DNA from: PALSA-911 sp963839645
Lineage (GTDB): Bacteria > Pseudomonadota > Alphaproteobacteria > Acetobacterales > Acetobacteraceae
Assembly (NCBI GenBank): GCA_963839645.1
Contig: CAWIVZ010000001.1
Location: 868,001-932,000 of the forward strand
Direction: 5' to 3'
Length of the DNA: 64,000 bases
Notes under the pieces: model-generated
What the model saw: the letters and a program-made list of their open reading frames with translations, nothing else
The model's database searches: none
What the model was told of the DNA's origin: nothing
Shown: positions 27,986 through 36,700 of the stretch, in pieces
Layout: every line of letters begins with the position of its first letter
How positions within the stretch are numbered: the stretch's first letter is position 1
Position numbers and translations under genes: made by a program

Positions 27986-29161
27986 ATGCAGACGCTCCCG
28001 CGGCGGATCGGCTATCTGAACGGGCTGCGCGGGCTGGCGGCGTTGCAGGTCGTGCTCGGTCATTACACGAACGCCTTCATGCGCTCCTGGTTCGCCAAGC
28101 TGGGCCTGGTCGTGAACGGTGATTTTGCCGTGCTGATCTTCTTCCTTATGTCGGGTTTCGTGCTGACCCCGAGTTTCGAGCGCCAGCCAAACGCGGTTGC
28201 GGCCGGCCTCGTGCGCCGCATAATCCGCATCGGCCTGCCGACGGCGGCGGCCTGTGTGTTCGCGTATCTGCTGCGGGCTGCGTGGGCCGACTATGCCGTG
28301 ACGGCCGCCAGGCTGTCCGGTTCTGCCTGGCTGGCGGGATTTGAAGCCGCGACGCTTCGCCGTGCGATCGCCGACACGATCGGCTTGACGATGGTCACCG
28401 GTTACGCCGACACGACCCTGTTCGCCGCCCTGGTTTCCAGCCTCCCCCCGGTGGTCGCGTCGGTCAACGTGCCGATATGGAGCCTCCACGTCGAATTATG
28501 GGGGTCTGCGCTGGTGCTGTTGCTGGTGTTCCTGCGCGCTCGCGCGACGTGGCTCTATGTCCTGTGTCTTGTGCTTTGCATGATGTTTATCGGCGGCAAC
28601 GCCCTCGACCTGTTCGCCGTCGGCAGCCTGCTCTCGGTTCTGTCGCGCCGCGCGTGGTTCGCGCGGCTGCTCGCGCAGCGCTGGCGCCCTTTTGCGGCGG
28701 CTCTGCTGCTGGTCCTGGGTGCCTGGCTGGGAACCGCGCCATTCGGGCGAGGCGCCGGGCCGTTGGAAAATATGGCGATGTCACATTCGGTGGTGCTGCC
28801 CTTCGACTGGTTCTCGTGGAGCCTGGAGGTCGCGGCGCTGACGGTCTTTGTCGCGCTCATGCTGCTTCCGGAGGTGCACCGGCTGCTCGAGACGCGCGTG
28901 CCGCAATGGCTGGGGCGCATGTCCTTTCCCATCTACCTGTTGCACTTCCCGATCATGATGACCGCGGGATGCGCGGTGTTCATCCGGGCCGTGAATCTCG
29001 GGCAGGGCGTCGCCGCCCTGGCGGCGCTGGCGGTCGGGCTTTGCCTGACGCTCGTTTTGTCTATCGCGTTCGAGCGATGGGTGGATCAACCAGCCATCGC
29101 CATGGCCCGCAGGTTCCGGCGCGGCGTTCGCTCTAGGAGCCTGTCCGACAATGGCTCATAG
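27986..29161 (+). CDS. acyltransferase 3 family membrane protein, C-terminus altered by IS
   Basis: The protein of about 391 residues starts MQTLPRRIGYLNGLRGLAAL, followed by QVVLGHYTN with the His needed for acyl transfer in this family, and has about ten predicted membrane spans with SFPIYLLHFPIMM near the end. Such proteins put acyl groups on cell-surface sugars. The insertion element starts at 29137 inside the gene: the last codons (SLSDNGS) come from the IS. Without the insertion the frame would have ended RTSPA and a stop within the convergent dehydrogenase gene. The membrane part is intact, so activity may remain. Confidence 0.82.
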   Translation: MQTLPRRIGYLNGLRGLAALQVVLGHYTNAFMRSWFAKLGLVVNGDFAVLIFFLMSGFVLTPSFERQPNAVAAGLVRRIIRIGLPTAAACVFAYLLRAAWADYAVTAARLSGSAWLAGFEAATLRRAIADTIGLTMVTGYADTTLFAALVSSLPPVVASVNVPIWSLHVELWGSALVLLLVFLRARATWLYVLCLVLCMMFIGGNALDLFAVGSLLSVLSRRAWFARLLAQRWRPFAAALLLVLGAWLGTAPFGRGAGPLENMAMSHSVVLPFDWFSWSLEVAALTVFVALMLLPEVHRLLETRVPQWLGRMSFPIYLLHFPIMMTAGCAVFIRAVNLGQGVAALAALAVGLCLTLVLSIAFERWVDQPAIAMARRFRRGVRSRSLSDNGS

Positions 29162-30250
29162 CGGGATTATGTTTGGCCGTCCTTTTGGTTGGTTTGGTTG
29201 AGAGCGGCGTCTTCAGGCTGCGGCTTTGTGCAGCTTGGGGAGGTTGTGGACGGTGCAGATCATCGCCCACTCGCCTCTGACCTGCCTGAGACCCCGGAGG
29301 AGGAACTGTCGGAAGCCTCTGGCCTGCTTGATGTGCCCGAACACCGGCTCGACGAGCTGCTTGCGCAGCCGGTAACGACTTCGCCGTCCGGCCCTGCGGA
29401 TCGTGTCGGCCATCGCCTGCATCAGCGGCTTGCGCTTGAGCACGCGGCCGGCGGTGGGGTCAGTGTCGCCGTGTCGGATGCGGCCTGGCGACAAGTAGGC
29501 GGCGACACGGCGCTCGGCCATGGCGGCCAGGTTGGCTTCGGTTGCAAACCCGGTGTCGCCTGACACCTCGCGCGGCTTGCGGCCCAGGTTCGCACGGGCC
29601 TGATCAACCAGTGGGATCAGGCCTGCGACGTCGGCCGGGTTGGTGGAAAGGCGTTGGGCCACGATGATCTGGTGGGCGGCGTCGACGGCGATCTGACCAT
29701 TGTAGCCGGCGATAAACCCACCCTGGCTCGGCATATGGCGGCTGGCATTGGCCCGCAACTTGGTGCCGTCAACCGCCACGTGGCCCAGCTTGACCAGGCC
29801 TGCCACCTGACATAGCCGCAGCACCTGGACGAACAGCGTCGAGATCGCTGCCAGATGCCGTTTGCGGAAGTCGCTGATGGTGCGGAAATCCGGCCGGTTC
29901 AGTCCCGTGACGGCCATCACGTCGACCCGCTCCTCGCAAGCACGAGCAAGTTGGCGGCTGGAATAGATGCCGCGGCTATAACCATACAAGAGAAGCGCCA
30001 CCAGCATGCCGGGATGATAAGGCGGCTGACCTTGCGCGGCCTTGTAGACGCCGGTGATCGCCGAAAGGTCCAGACCCTCGCGCACCGTATCGCGAACAAA
30101 GTGCGCCAGGTGGCCCGGCGGAACGAACGGATGCACCGAGGCAGGCAGCAGCCACCCCTGATCCACATCCCAAGCACGATAGGATTTGCTCATGCGCCGT
30201 AGTGAATCAAATTTCAGCCCGCGTCAGATAGAGAAGTCTCGGACAGGCTG
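29137..30250 (-). mobile_element. IS1182-like insertion sequence, complete ends
   Basis: A 1,114-bp element bounded by 12-bp terminal inverted repeats, GAGCCTGTCCGA on the left (29137-29148) and the complement of CAGCCTGTCCGA on the right (30239-30250), with one mismatch. It is flanked by a 4-bp target duplication CTAG (29133-29136 and 30251-30254). It carries one transposase gene on the minus strand. A different member of the group lies at 54145. Confidence 0.9.
29213..30193 (-). CDS. IS1182-family transposase, internally shortened
   Basis: The 326-residue DDE transposase has an N-terminal domain (HPFVPPGHLAHFVRDTVREG, YHPGMLVALLLYGYSRGIYS) and catalytic residues in HVAVDGTKLRANASRH (first Asp), REVSGDTGFA (second Asp) and RKQLVEPVFGHIKQARGFR (Glu). 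Family members are usually 430-480 residues. Here the coiled-coil insertion between NASRH and GFIAGYNGQIAVDA is missing in frame. All three acidic residues remain, so the protein may still work, or it may depend on a full-length relative. Confidence 0.9.
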   Translation of the reverse strand: MSKSYRAWDVDQGWLLPASVHPFVPPGHLAHFVRDTVREGLDLSAITGVYKAAQGQPPYHPGMLVALLLYGYSRGIYSSRQLARACEERVDVMAVTGLNRPDFRTISDFRKRHLAAISTLFVQVLRLCQVAGLVKLGHVAVDGTKLRANASRHMPSQGGFIAGYNGQIAVDAAHQIIVAQRLSTNPADVAGLIPLVDQARANLGRKPREVSGDTGFATEANLAAMAERRVAAYLSPGRIRHGDTDPTAGRVLKRKPLMQAMADTIRRAGRRSRYRLRKQLVEPVFGHIKQARGFRQFLLRGLRQVRGEWAMICTVHNLPKLHKAAA

Positions 30251-31258
30251 CTAGAACATCTCCGGCGTGATGACGTTCTGCGGCCGCGATCCCAGCAAGG
30301 CGGCGAAGATCGTTTCAGCCGATTTGCTGCGGATATCGTCCCAGGCCTCCGGCGTGAAATACGCCGAATGCGGCGTGATGATCAGCCGCCCCTCGGTCCA
30401 GGGCTCGCGGTCCCGATAGGCCCGCAACAGCGCCGGCACCGGCTCCACCGGCGGTTCCACAGGCACCACGTCCAGCCCGACCGCGGAAAGATGGCCGGAT
30501 TTCAGCAAATCGTGCAGCGCGTCGATGTCCACGATCGGCCCCCGCGCGGTATTCACCACCACCGCGCCCTGCGGCAGCAGGGACAGCAGATCGCGGGTCA
30601 GCAGGCCTTTGGTCTGCACCGTCAGCGGCGCGTGGATCGACAATGTGTCGCTCTGGCGCAGCAGATCCTCGATCGTGGGCACGCGGGTGATGCCCAGCGC
30701 CCGGTCCACGCCGTTCGGCACATAGGGGTCGAAGAATACCACGCGATAACCGAACGCCTTGGCCCGCAGCGCAACGGCGGTGGCGATCCGCCCCATGCCG
30801 AGGATGCCGAAGGTCAGCACGTCCGCCCGGCGCACCATCGGGTCGCGGATCACGGTCCAGGGCGCCGGCGGGGTCTGCCGCTGGGCGTGGTGGTGCAGCA
30901 GCAGCCCGCGCCGCAATGCCAGCGCCAGGGCGATGGCGTGGTCCGCCACCTCGGTCGTGCCATAGTCGGGCACGTTGCAGACCATGACCTGATGCTCGGC
31001 GGCGGCCACGCGGTCGATCTTGTCGTAGCCCACGCCCATCCGCACCACGCAGCGCAGCTTGGTGAACCGGGCGAAATCCGCGGCCGTCACCGCCTGGCGC
31101 AGGATCATCAGCCCGTCCGCCGCGGCGCAGTCGGCATCGCTGAGCTCGGACAGTTCCTGGGTGTCGCGGAACACGATGTTGACGTCCGGCCCGAAAATCC
31201 GCCGCTCCACGCTTTCGTCGGGATAGAGCGCTTCCGGATACAGGATCGTGACGGTCAT
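30251..31258 (-). CDS. D-2-hydroxyacid dehydrogenase (C-terminal-binding-protein-like)
   Basis: The 335-residue protein has the split substrate/NAD domains of the family: CVVRMGVGYDKIDRVAAAEH, the Rossmann motif FGILGMGRIATAVALRAKAF, VVVNTARGPIVD (catalytic Arg) and LIITPHSAYFTPEAW (catalytic His). It interconverts a 2-oxoacid and a D-2-hydroxyacid with NAD(H). The ATG at 31258 fits the family start. The TAG stop lies in the CTAG duplicated by the neighbouring IS. It is the last of five same-strand genes from 34792, with a wider gap (101 bp) before it. Confidence 0.9.
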   Translation of the reverse strand: MTVTILYPEALYPDESVERRIFGPDVNIVFRDTQELSELSDADCAAADGLMILRQAVTAADFARFTKLRCVVRMGVGYDKIDRVAAAEHQVMVCNVPDYGTTEVADHAIALALALRRGLLLHHHAQRQTPPAPWTVIRDPMVRRADVLTFGILGMGRIATAVALRAKAFGYRVVFFDPYVPNGVDRALGITRVPTIEDLLRQSDTLSIHAPLTVQTKGLLTRDLLSLLPQGAVVVNTARGPIVDIDALHDLLKSGHLSAVGLDVVPVEPPVEPVPALLRAYRDREPWTEGRLIITPHSAYFTPEAWDDIRSKSAETIFAALLGSRPQNVITPEMF

Positions 31259-31359
31259 CTTGGTTTCCTTGCTGGCTTCCGCTGGGGTGGAGTCTGCGAC
31301 GGCCGGCCGAGGCACGCAATCCGGCGGCCAGCCAGGCGGCCAGCCAAGCAGATAGTACT

Positions 31360-32250
31360 CTAAGCCGGCTCCGCCATGGTCGAACGTGTTCCTGCCACCG
31401 TGGTGCGATGCATGTCCCGCACCTGCGTCGCGTCGAAGGGCCGTGCGCGGTGCATGGTCGCCTGGTTGTCCCATATCACCAGGTCGAATTGTTTCCATTC
31501 ATGCGCGTAGACGAATTTCCGCTGGGTCGCGTGTTCGATCAGATCGCGCAGAAACGCGCGGGCTTCCGGAACAGGCCACCCGACGATGGTTCCGGCGTGG
31601 GAGGCCAGATACAGCGATTTCCGTCCCGTCGACGGATGCCGTCGGATCAGGCGCTGCATCACCGGCGCGAAGTTTCGCCGCTCCTCATCCGTGAAGTCGC
31701 CAAAGCCGATCTGCTCGCGGGAGAACAACTGGCTGTGCTCGCACACCAGCCCCTCGCACTCGGCCTTGGTTTCGTCGTCGAGCGCGTCATACGCGGCGCG
31801 CATGTCGGCGAATTCGGTGTTGCCGCCCTTGGACGGGATGATGCGGGCCGACAACAGGGAGTATTTCGCCGGCACAACCTTGAAGGAGCTGTCGGAATGC
31901 CATAGCCGGGTGCCAAGGCTGAACAGCCGCCGCCGGTTTTCCCGCGCCAGCACATTATGGTTCGTATCCAGGTTCGAGATGTCGGCGATATGCGCGCCCA
32001 GGCGTTGTTCCTTGGCGTCCTGCAGATTGTGGGTGGCGAGTTCGAGTTCCCCGAAATTCCGCGAGAATGCCATCTGGGTTTCATCGGTGAAGCGTTGGCC
32101 GTGGAAGACCAGCACGCCGAATTCGTCCATGCCCTTTTCAATCTCGCCCGCCTGGTCCTTCGTCAGCGGCTGCGTGATGTCGATGCCGGACACCTCACCG
32201 CCAAAGAACGGCCGCGAAACGGGATCGATCGCGCGAATGGATAGTGTCAT
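31360..32250 (-). CDS. TauD/TfdA-family Fe(II)/2-oxoglutarate dioxygenase
   Basis: The 296-residue protein has the facial triad His118-x-Asp120 (RLWHSDSSFK) and His267 (ATMHRARPFD), with Arg282 (MHRTTVAG) placed to bind 2-oxoglutarate. The fold blocks GVLVFHGQRFTDETQMAFSR and LSARIIPSKGGNTEFADMRA are typical of TfdA/TauD enzymes. It should hydroxylate a small acid so that a C-S, C-O or C-N bond breaks. It lies in the minus-strand catabolic set between an SDR and the dehydrogenase. The substrate is unknown; taurine is only one possibility. Confidence 0.9.
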   Translation of the reverse strand: MTLSIRAIDPVSRPFFGGEVSGIDITQPLTKDQAGEIEKGMDEFGVLVFHGQRFTDETQMAFSRNFGELELATHNLQDAKEQRLGAHIADISNLDTNHNVLARENRRRLFSLGTRLWHSDSSFKVVPAKYSLLSARIIPSKGGNTEFADMRAAYDALDDETKAECEGLVCEHSQLFSREQIGFGDFTDEERRNFAPVMQRLIRRHPSTGRKSLYLASHAGTIVGWPVPEARAFLRDLIEHATQRKFVYAHEWKQFDLVIWDNQATMHRARPFDATQVRDMHRTTVAGTRSTMAEPA

Positions 32251-32283
32251 GGCAGACCTCCCCTTGCCCTGGTCCCGGAACGC

Positions 32284-33102
32284 CTATGCCGGTTCGATCG
32301 GCATCCGCGCGATTCCGCCCCAGGCAATCGGCGCACCCGCCTTCTCTGCCGCCTGGGCATCCGACAGCGCCGGATCCCAATCGGCGGCGATGAAGCGCCG
32401 GCCGTTCACGCTGGCCGCTGCATCGGACAACAGCCACAGCAAGGGCTTCGCCATGATATCCGGCTGCAGCATCTTGTCGCGGTTGCTGGCCTCACCCACC
32501 AGCGGCGTGTTGGTCACGCCCCCAGGAACGAGCACGTTGGAGGTCACGCCGGTCCCTGCCAGGTCGGCCGACAGCACCGCCATCGCCAACTCAGCGGCCG
32601 CCTTCGATGAGCCATAGAGCAGGTATCCCTCCCGCACCATCGTGCCGAGGCTGGTCGTGACCGTTACGATCCGGCCCCGCTTTGCCGCCAGCATATGCGG
32701 CAGCACCGCGCGCGCCATGCCGATCGGCGCCGCCGCGTTGACGGCGATGAAACGGGACCATTGATCGTGCGTTGTCTCCCAGAACCGGATCGGCGTGCGC
32801 TGACCGTCCCGAACCGCCGCCTGACCGATCCCGGCGTTGTTCACCAGCGCATCGATCCGGCCATATTTCACCAGGGCCGTGCCGGCGATCAGTCCAAAGG
32901 AGTCCTGCAGCGCCAGGTCGGCGGCAACGATCGTGACGCTGCCTTTCAGGCTGGCCGCACGCGCGGCCAGTTCCTTCAGGGCCGCCGCATTGCGGTCTGC
33001 CGCGGTGACGTCATGGCCTGCCGTGAGCAGCCCGATTGTCATCGCCAGGCCAATCCCGCTCGCGGCGCCGGTTACGATCACCGATTGGTTGTTCGAAGGC
33101 AT
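32284..33102 (-). CDS. SDR family oxidoreductase
   Basis: The 272-residue classical SDR has VTGAASGIGLAMTIGLLTAG (residues 10-29), DALVNNAGIG, the Ser region VTVTTSLGTMV and YGSSKAAAELA with the catalytic Tyr and Lys. The C-terminus (WLLSDAAASVNGRRFIAADW) is typical. It is 33 bp upstream of the dioxygenase gene and the pair is probably co-transcribed. It may oxidise an alcohol made by the dioxygenase or the aldolase; this is inference from position. Confidence 0.88.
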   Translation of the reverse strand: MPSNNQSVIVTGAASGIGLAMTIGLLTAGHDVTAADRNAAALKELAARAASLKGSVTIVAADLALQDSFGLIAGTALVKYGRIDALVNNAGIGQAAVRDGQRTPIRFWETTHDQWSRFIAVNAAAPIGMARAVLPHMLAAKRGRIVTVTTSLGTMVREGYLLYGSSKAAAELAMAVLSADLAGTGVTSNVLVPGGVTNTPLVGEASNRDKMLQPDIMAKPLLWLLSDAAASVNGRRFIAADWDPALSDAQAAEKAGAPIAWGGIARMPIEPA

Positions 33103-33183
33103 TTCCGTTTCCTCCCGAGTTTGCTTCCGGCAACAGCCCCTGGCCGAACCGCCCGGGTCATCGCCGTCAACGTGCCAACGATT

Positions 33184-33972
33184 TTATGCGGCGTAGCCTG
33201 GGTCCTCGCGGTCCAGCTTGCGGCGGAACGCGGCCCATTCCAGCGCCGCCCGCGGCGAGCGGCTGTTATCGCTATACATCTTGGCGCCGATCGCCCTTGT
33301 GCGGTCGATCGCGTCCTGCGAAGGGAAATGCACCGCCGATCCCGCCTGCGCCGCCAACTGGATTTCGGCGGCACGCTCCAACCGGCCCAGCAGAACGAAA
33401 GCCTCGCCCATGCTGCGCCCGGCCGTGAGGGTGCCGTGATTGCGCAGGATAAGAATGCTGCCATCCGCAAGATCGCGCACCAGGCGGCGGCGCTCGTCGT
33501 CATCATCCGCTGGGCCCTCATAGTCGTGGTAGCGCACCCGATCCATCAGTATCAGCGCGTTCTGGGACAGCGGCAGCAGGCCGTCCTTCTGCGCCGAAAT
33601 CCCCGCGCCCGCCGAGGAGTGCAGATGCATCACCGAGGCGATGTCGGGCCGCGCGGCAAGGATCGCGCCGTGGATAACCTCGCCAGCCTTGTTGATGCCG
33701 TGCGGGCTCTCGCTGAGAACGTTGCCTTTGGTATCCAGTTTCACCAGGGAGGATGCCGTGATCTCCTCGAAAAACAGGCCCAGGGGATTGATCAGATATT
33801 GGTCTGTCGTTCCTGGCACGCGCAGCGAGAAGTGATTGCCCAGCATGTCATGCCAGCCAAAGCGGGCCGCGAGGCGATAGGCCGCGGCCAGGTCGAGCCG
33901 GGCCTCCCATTCTTCGGGCGAGAATGCCTGCTTTGGGTCTCGCAGGCTGGTGATTGGCGTAGCGGCGGACAT
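33184..33972 (-). CDS. class II aldolase/adducin family protein
   Basis: The 262-residue protein has the zinc site of class II aldolases: GNHFSLRVPGT near residue 45, then ASVMHLHSSAGAGISAQ with the HxH pair and GSILILRNHGTLTAGRSMG with the third His. Relatives cleave sugar-acid or fuculose phosphates, or have no aldolase activity. It lies between two SDR genes on the same strand, which suggests that it processes a hydroxy-acid intermediate. No kinase gene is present to make a phosphorylated substrate. Confidence 0.88.
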   Translation of the reverse strand: MSAATPITSLRDPKQAFSPEEWEARLDLAAAYRLAARFGWHDMLGNHFSLRVPGTTDQYLINPLGLFFEEITASSLVKLDTKGNVLSESPHGINKAGEVIHGAILAARPDIASVMHLHSSAGAGISAQKDGLLPLSQNALILMDRVRYHDYEGPADDDDERRRLVRDLADGSILILRNHGTLTAGRSMGEAFVLLGRLERAAEIQLAAQAGSAVHFPSQDAIDRTRAIGAKMYSDNSRSPRAALEWAAFRRKLDREDPGYAA

Positions 33973-34033
33973 GGGCGGATCCTTCTGAAGACGGATAAAG
34001 CAGGACGGTGCGCCGGCTCGCCGGCGCGGCCAT

Positions 34034-34792
34034 TCAGGAAATCGTCACCCCGCTGTCCACCGGATAGACATGCCCGGTGACCATTCGGGATTCCGCCGAT
34101 GCCAGAAACACCGCCATGTTGGCGATGTCCTCGGGCTCGATCAGGCCCAACAGATGTGCTGCCGCGAGTTTTGTCACCCGCGGATTGCCCGCTTCAAGCC
34201 GGCCACGCACCCGGTCCGTCATCGTCGCGGATGGGGCGATCGCGTTGACCCGGACGTTTTGCGGTGCGAACTCCACCGCCATGGAACGGGTGATCGCGGC
34301 GATCCCGCCCTTGGCGGCGGTGTAACAATCCCGGCCGGCCACGCCCATCAGCGCCAAATTCGATGCCATGTTGATCACCGCCCCTCCACCGGAGGCGATA
34401 ATCGCCGGAATGCCGAACCGGCAGCCTAGGAACGTGCCGAACAGATCCAGGCGGATCGCCCGCCAGAACTCCTCTATCGGCGCCTCGATCACGTTTCCGT
34501 CCATCGGGGTCGATCCGCCCGCATTATTGTGCAGGATGTGCAAGCCGCCGTAATGGCGCACAGCTGTGTCGATCGCAGCCTGGACGCTGTCTTCCCGGGT
34601 CACGTCCGTCGTGACCGCGATGCAATCCCCGCCAGCCTGGCCCACGATCTGTGCGGTTTGCTCGCCAGCCTCGGCGTTGATCTCGGCGACCACGATTTTC
34701 GCCCCTTCCGCCGCCATCGCCCGCGCCGTGGCACGGCCTATGCCCGTGCCCGCTCCGGTGATCAAGGCGACCTTTCCAGCCAGCCGTGCCAT
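34034..34792 (-). CDS. SDR family oxidoreductase (FabG-like)
   Basis: The 252-residue SDR has LITGAGTGIGRATARAMAAE at residues 10-29, LHILHNNAGGSTPMDG, the Ser region INMASNLALMG and DCYTAAKGGIAAITRSMAVE with the YxxxK pair. It is the first gene of the minus-strand catabolic set and is divergent from the aminotransferase gene across 233 bp, which should hold the promoters for both directions. Its likely role is oxidation of a hydroxyl in the same pathway. Confidence 0.9.
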   Translation of the reverse strand: MARLAGKVALITGAGTGIGRATARAMAAEGAKIVVAEINAEAGEQTAQIVGQAGGDCIAVTTDVTREDSVQAAIDTAVRHYGGLHILHNNAGGSTPMDGNVIEAPIEEFWRAIRLDLFGTFLGCRFGIPAIIASGGGAVINMASNLALMGVAGRDCYTAAKGGIAAITRSMAVEFAPQNVRVNAIAPSATMTDRVRGRLEAGNPRVTKLAAAHLLGLIEPEDIANMAVFLASAESRMVTGHVYPVDSGVTIS

Positions 34793-35025
34793 TTCATCCC
34801 CCGCCGGTTCGGTTCCCGCTGTATTTTGTCGATCCGGCTGACACTCATTGGGAAGCCCGGGCCTGTCAACGTCGGTCGCTGCCGTTGGCCCTGGAAAACT
34901 TGACCCTTAGGGCCTCGATCGAACAAGCTCCTTAAACCTGAAAAGTCGGATAGGAGCGCGGCCTGAGCCAGCGCAGGTCGGAGCGAGTGCACAGAACTTA
35001 AAGCGCTTAGAACCAGGAGTACCCT

Positions 35026-36417
35026 ATGTCGATCGTCAACACTCCCGACCCCGCAATCCGTGCGGCCATTGTCAAGCAAGACCTGGAAAATGTCCTGCAT
35101 CCGATCGTTCAGCATCGGGCGCTGGAAAAGGCGCAACTGGTGATCGCCGGGGCCCAGGGGTCGACGATCCGCGATGCCGACGGTACCGAATACCTGGACG
35201 GCATGTCCGGGCTGTGGTGCGTCAATATCGGCTACGGCCGCACGGAGCTGGCGCAGGTCGCGCACGACCAGATGCTGCAGCTGTCGTATTTCCCGCATAC
35301 CGCGATGAACGAGCCGGCGGCGAAACTCGCGGCCCAGGTCAACACCCTGATGGGCGGCGGCTATCACGCGTATTTCGTCAACTCCGGTTCCGAAGCCAAC
35401 GAGGCCGGCTTCAAGATCGCCCGGCAGTATCACAAGCACGAATCAGCCGGCAGCTATCGCTACAAGGTGATCAGCCGGCACTACGGCTACCATGGGACCA
35501 CAATGGCCACGCTGGCCGCGGGCGGCATGGGCGACCGCAAAAGCAAGTTCGAGCCGATGGATGGGAACTTCATCCATGTCGCGCAGCCGACCTGCTATCG
35601 CTGCCCGTTCAAGCTCACCTACCCGACCTGCGAACTGGCTTGTGTGAAGAACATCGAAAACACCGTGCAGGCCGAAGGCCCGGAATCGGTCGGCGAAATC
35701 ATCGTCGAGCCGATCATGTCCGCTGTCGGCGTCGCGGTGCCGCCCGACGAATACATGCCGGAAGTGCAAAAGATCTGCCGTGAATACGGCATCCTGTTTC
35801 ATGTGGACGAAGTCATCAACGGTTTCGGTCGTACCGGCAAGATGTTCGCCTACCAGCACTACGATGTCTCCCCGGATATCATCGCCATCGCGAAGGGCAT
35901 CACATCGGGCTACATGCCGATGGCCGCCACCATGGTGAAGAACAATGTGTTCAACAGCTTCCTCGGTGAACCCGCCGATGGCCGCCAGGTCATGCAGGTG
36001 AACACCTGGGGCGGCCATGCGGTTGCTGCGGCGGTGGCGGTGCGCAATATCGAAATCCAGCTGGAAGAAAAGCTGGCCGAGCGCGCCGCCGAATTGGGTG
36101 CCTATCTGCAGGATGGGCTGCGCACGCTGTTCCGCCACGGCACCGTCGGCGACGTGCGCGGCAAGGGCTTGCTGATCGGCTCGAACTGGTCACCGACCGC
36201 GACCAGCAAGACCCAGCTTGGCAATGCCGAGATGCAGGGCGTGGTGGATTTCTGCCGCAAGAACGGCCTGATCGTCGGCCGCTCCGGCGGTGGCCGCCTC
36301 TACAGCAACACGATCACCCTCTGCCCACCGCTGGTCATCACCCGCGCGGAATGCGACCGCATCGTGGAAGTCCTCGACCGCGCGCTCACCGACCTGGCCG
36401 GCAAAACGGACCGTTGA
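35026..36417 (+). CDS. class III aminotransferase (omega-amino acid:pyruvate type)
   Basis: The 463-residue PLP enzyme has GMSGLWCVNIGYGRTELAQV near residue 63, NSGSEANEAGFKIARQYH, SRHYGYHGTTMATLAAGG, VDEVINGFGRTGKMFAYQHY, and the PLP lysine in DIIAIAKGITSGYMPM. A Cys-rich insert (PTCYRCPF... TCELACVK) is also seen in taurine-pyruvate-type and related beta-amino-acid transaminases. It probably moves an amino group from an omega- or beta-amino compound to pyruvate. CAGGAG precedes the ATG at 35026. A palindromic repeat begins right after the stop. Confidence 0.9.
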   Translation: MSIVNTPDPAIRAAIVKQDLENVLHPIVQHRALEKAQLVIAGAQGSTIRDADGTEYLDGMSGLWCVNIGYGRTELAQVAHDQMLQLSYFPHTAMNEPAAKLAAQVNTLMGGGYHAYFVNSGSEANEAGFKIARQYHKHESAGSYRYKVISRHYGYHGTTMATLAAGGMGDRKSKFEPMDGNFIHVAQPTCYRCPFKLTYPTCELACVKNIENTVQAEGPESVGEIIVEPIMSAVGVAVPPDEYMPEVQKICREYGILFHVDEVINGFGRTGKMFAYQHYDVSPDIIAIAKGITSGYMPMAATMVKNNVFNSFLGEPADGRQVMQVNTWGGHAVAAAVAVRNIEIQLEEKLAERAAELGAYLQDGLRTLFRHGTVGDVRGKGLLIGSNWSPTATSKTQLGNAEMQGVVDFCRKNGLIVGRSGGGRLYSNTITLCPPLVITRAECDRIVEVLDRALTDLAGKTDR

Positions 36418-36625
36418 AGCAAGGAAGGCCAGGGGGCGCTGCCCCCTGGACCCCCGCTAAGGGCGAGCCCTTAGAACCCGATACTGGTTTAGGAGTGACA
36501 GGAGGGCCGACCGAGACCGTGCAAGGTCTCGGTTGGCCCTCCTGTCACTCCTAAACAATGGAAGGTTTCCAAAGGCGAGCCTTTGGCGGGGTCCAGGGGC
36601 AGCGCCCCCTGGCCTTGCCTTCCCT
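36418..36625. repeat. nested-palindrome dispersed repeat, copy C (full length, opposite orientation to copy B)
   Basis: Modules in order: CCAGGGGGC/GCCCCCTGG hairpin (36429-36449), CTAAGGGCGAGCCCTTAG (36457-36474), core arms of 22 bases at 36487-36508 and 36535-36556 with 26 bases between them that form ACCGAGACC/GGTCTCGGT, CCAAAGGCGAGCCTTTGG (36569-36586), and CCAGGGGC-AGC-GCCCCCTGG (36593-36612). The two module sets are swapped relative to copy B, so this copy is inverted. It fills the gap between the aminotransferase and GMC oxidoreductase genes. Confidence 0.9.
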
Positions 36626-36700
36626 CCACCCGATTGCACCCGTTCGCCTTTCCGGGCACGCTCGCCGCGGGAGAACCGTTCCAGAATTTCGGGGCAAAAC

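Noticed and set aside
29189..29563. Plus-strand frame inside the first IS as a passenger gene
   Set aside because: It is the complement of the transposase gene and carries no independent start signal or motif.
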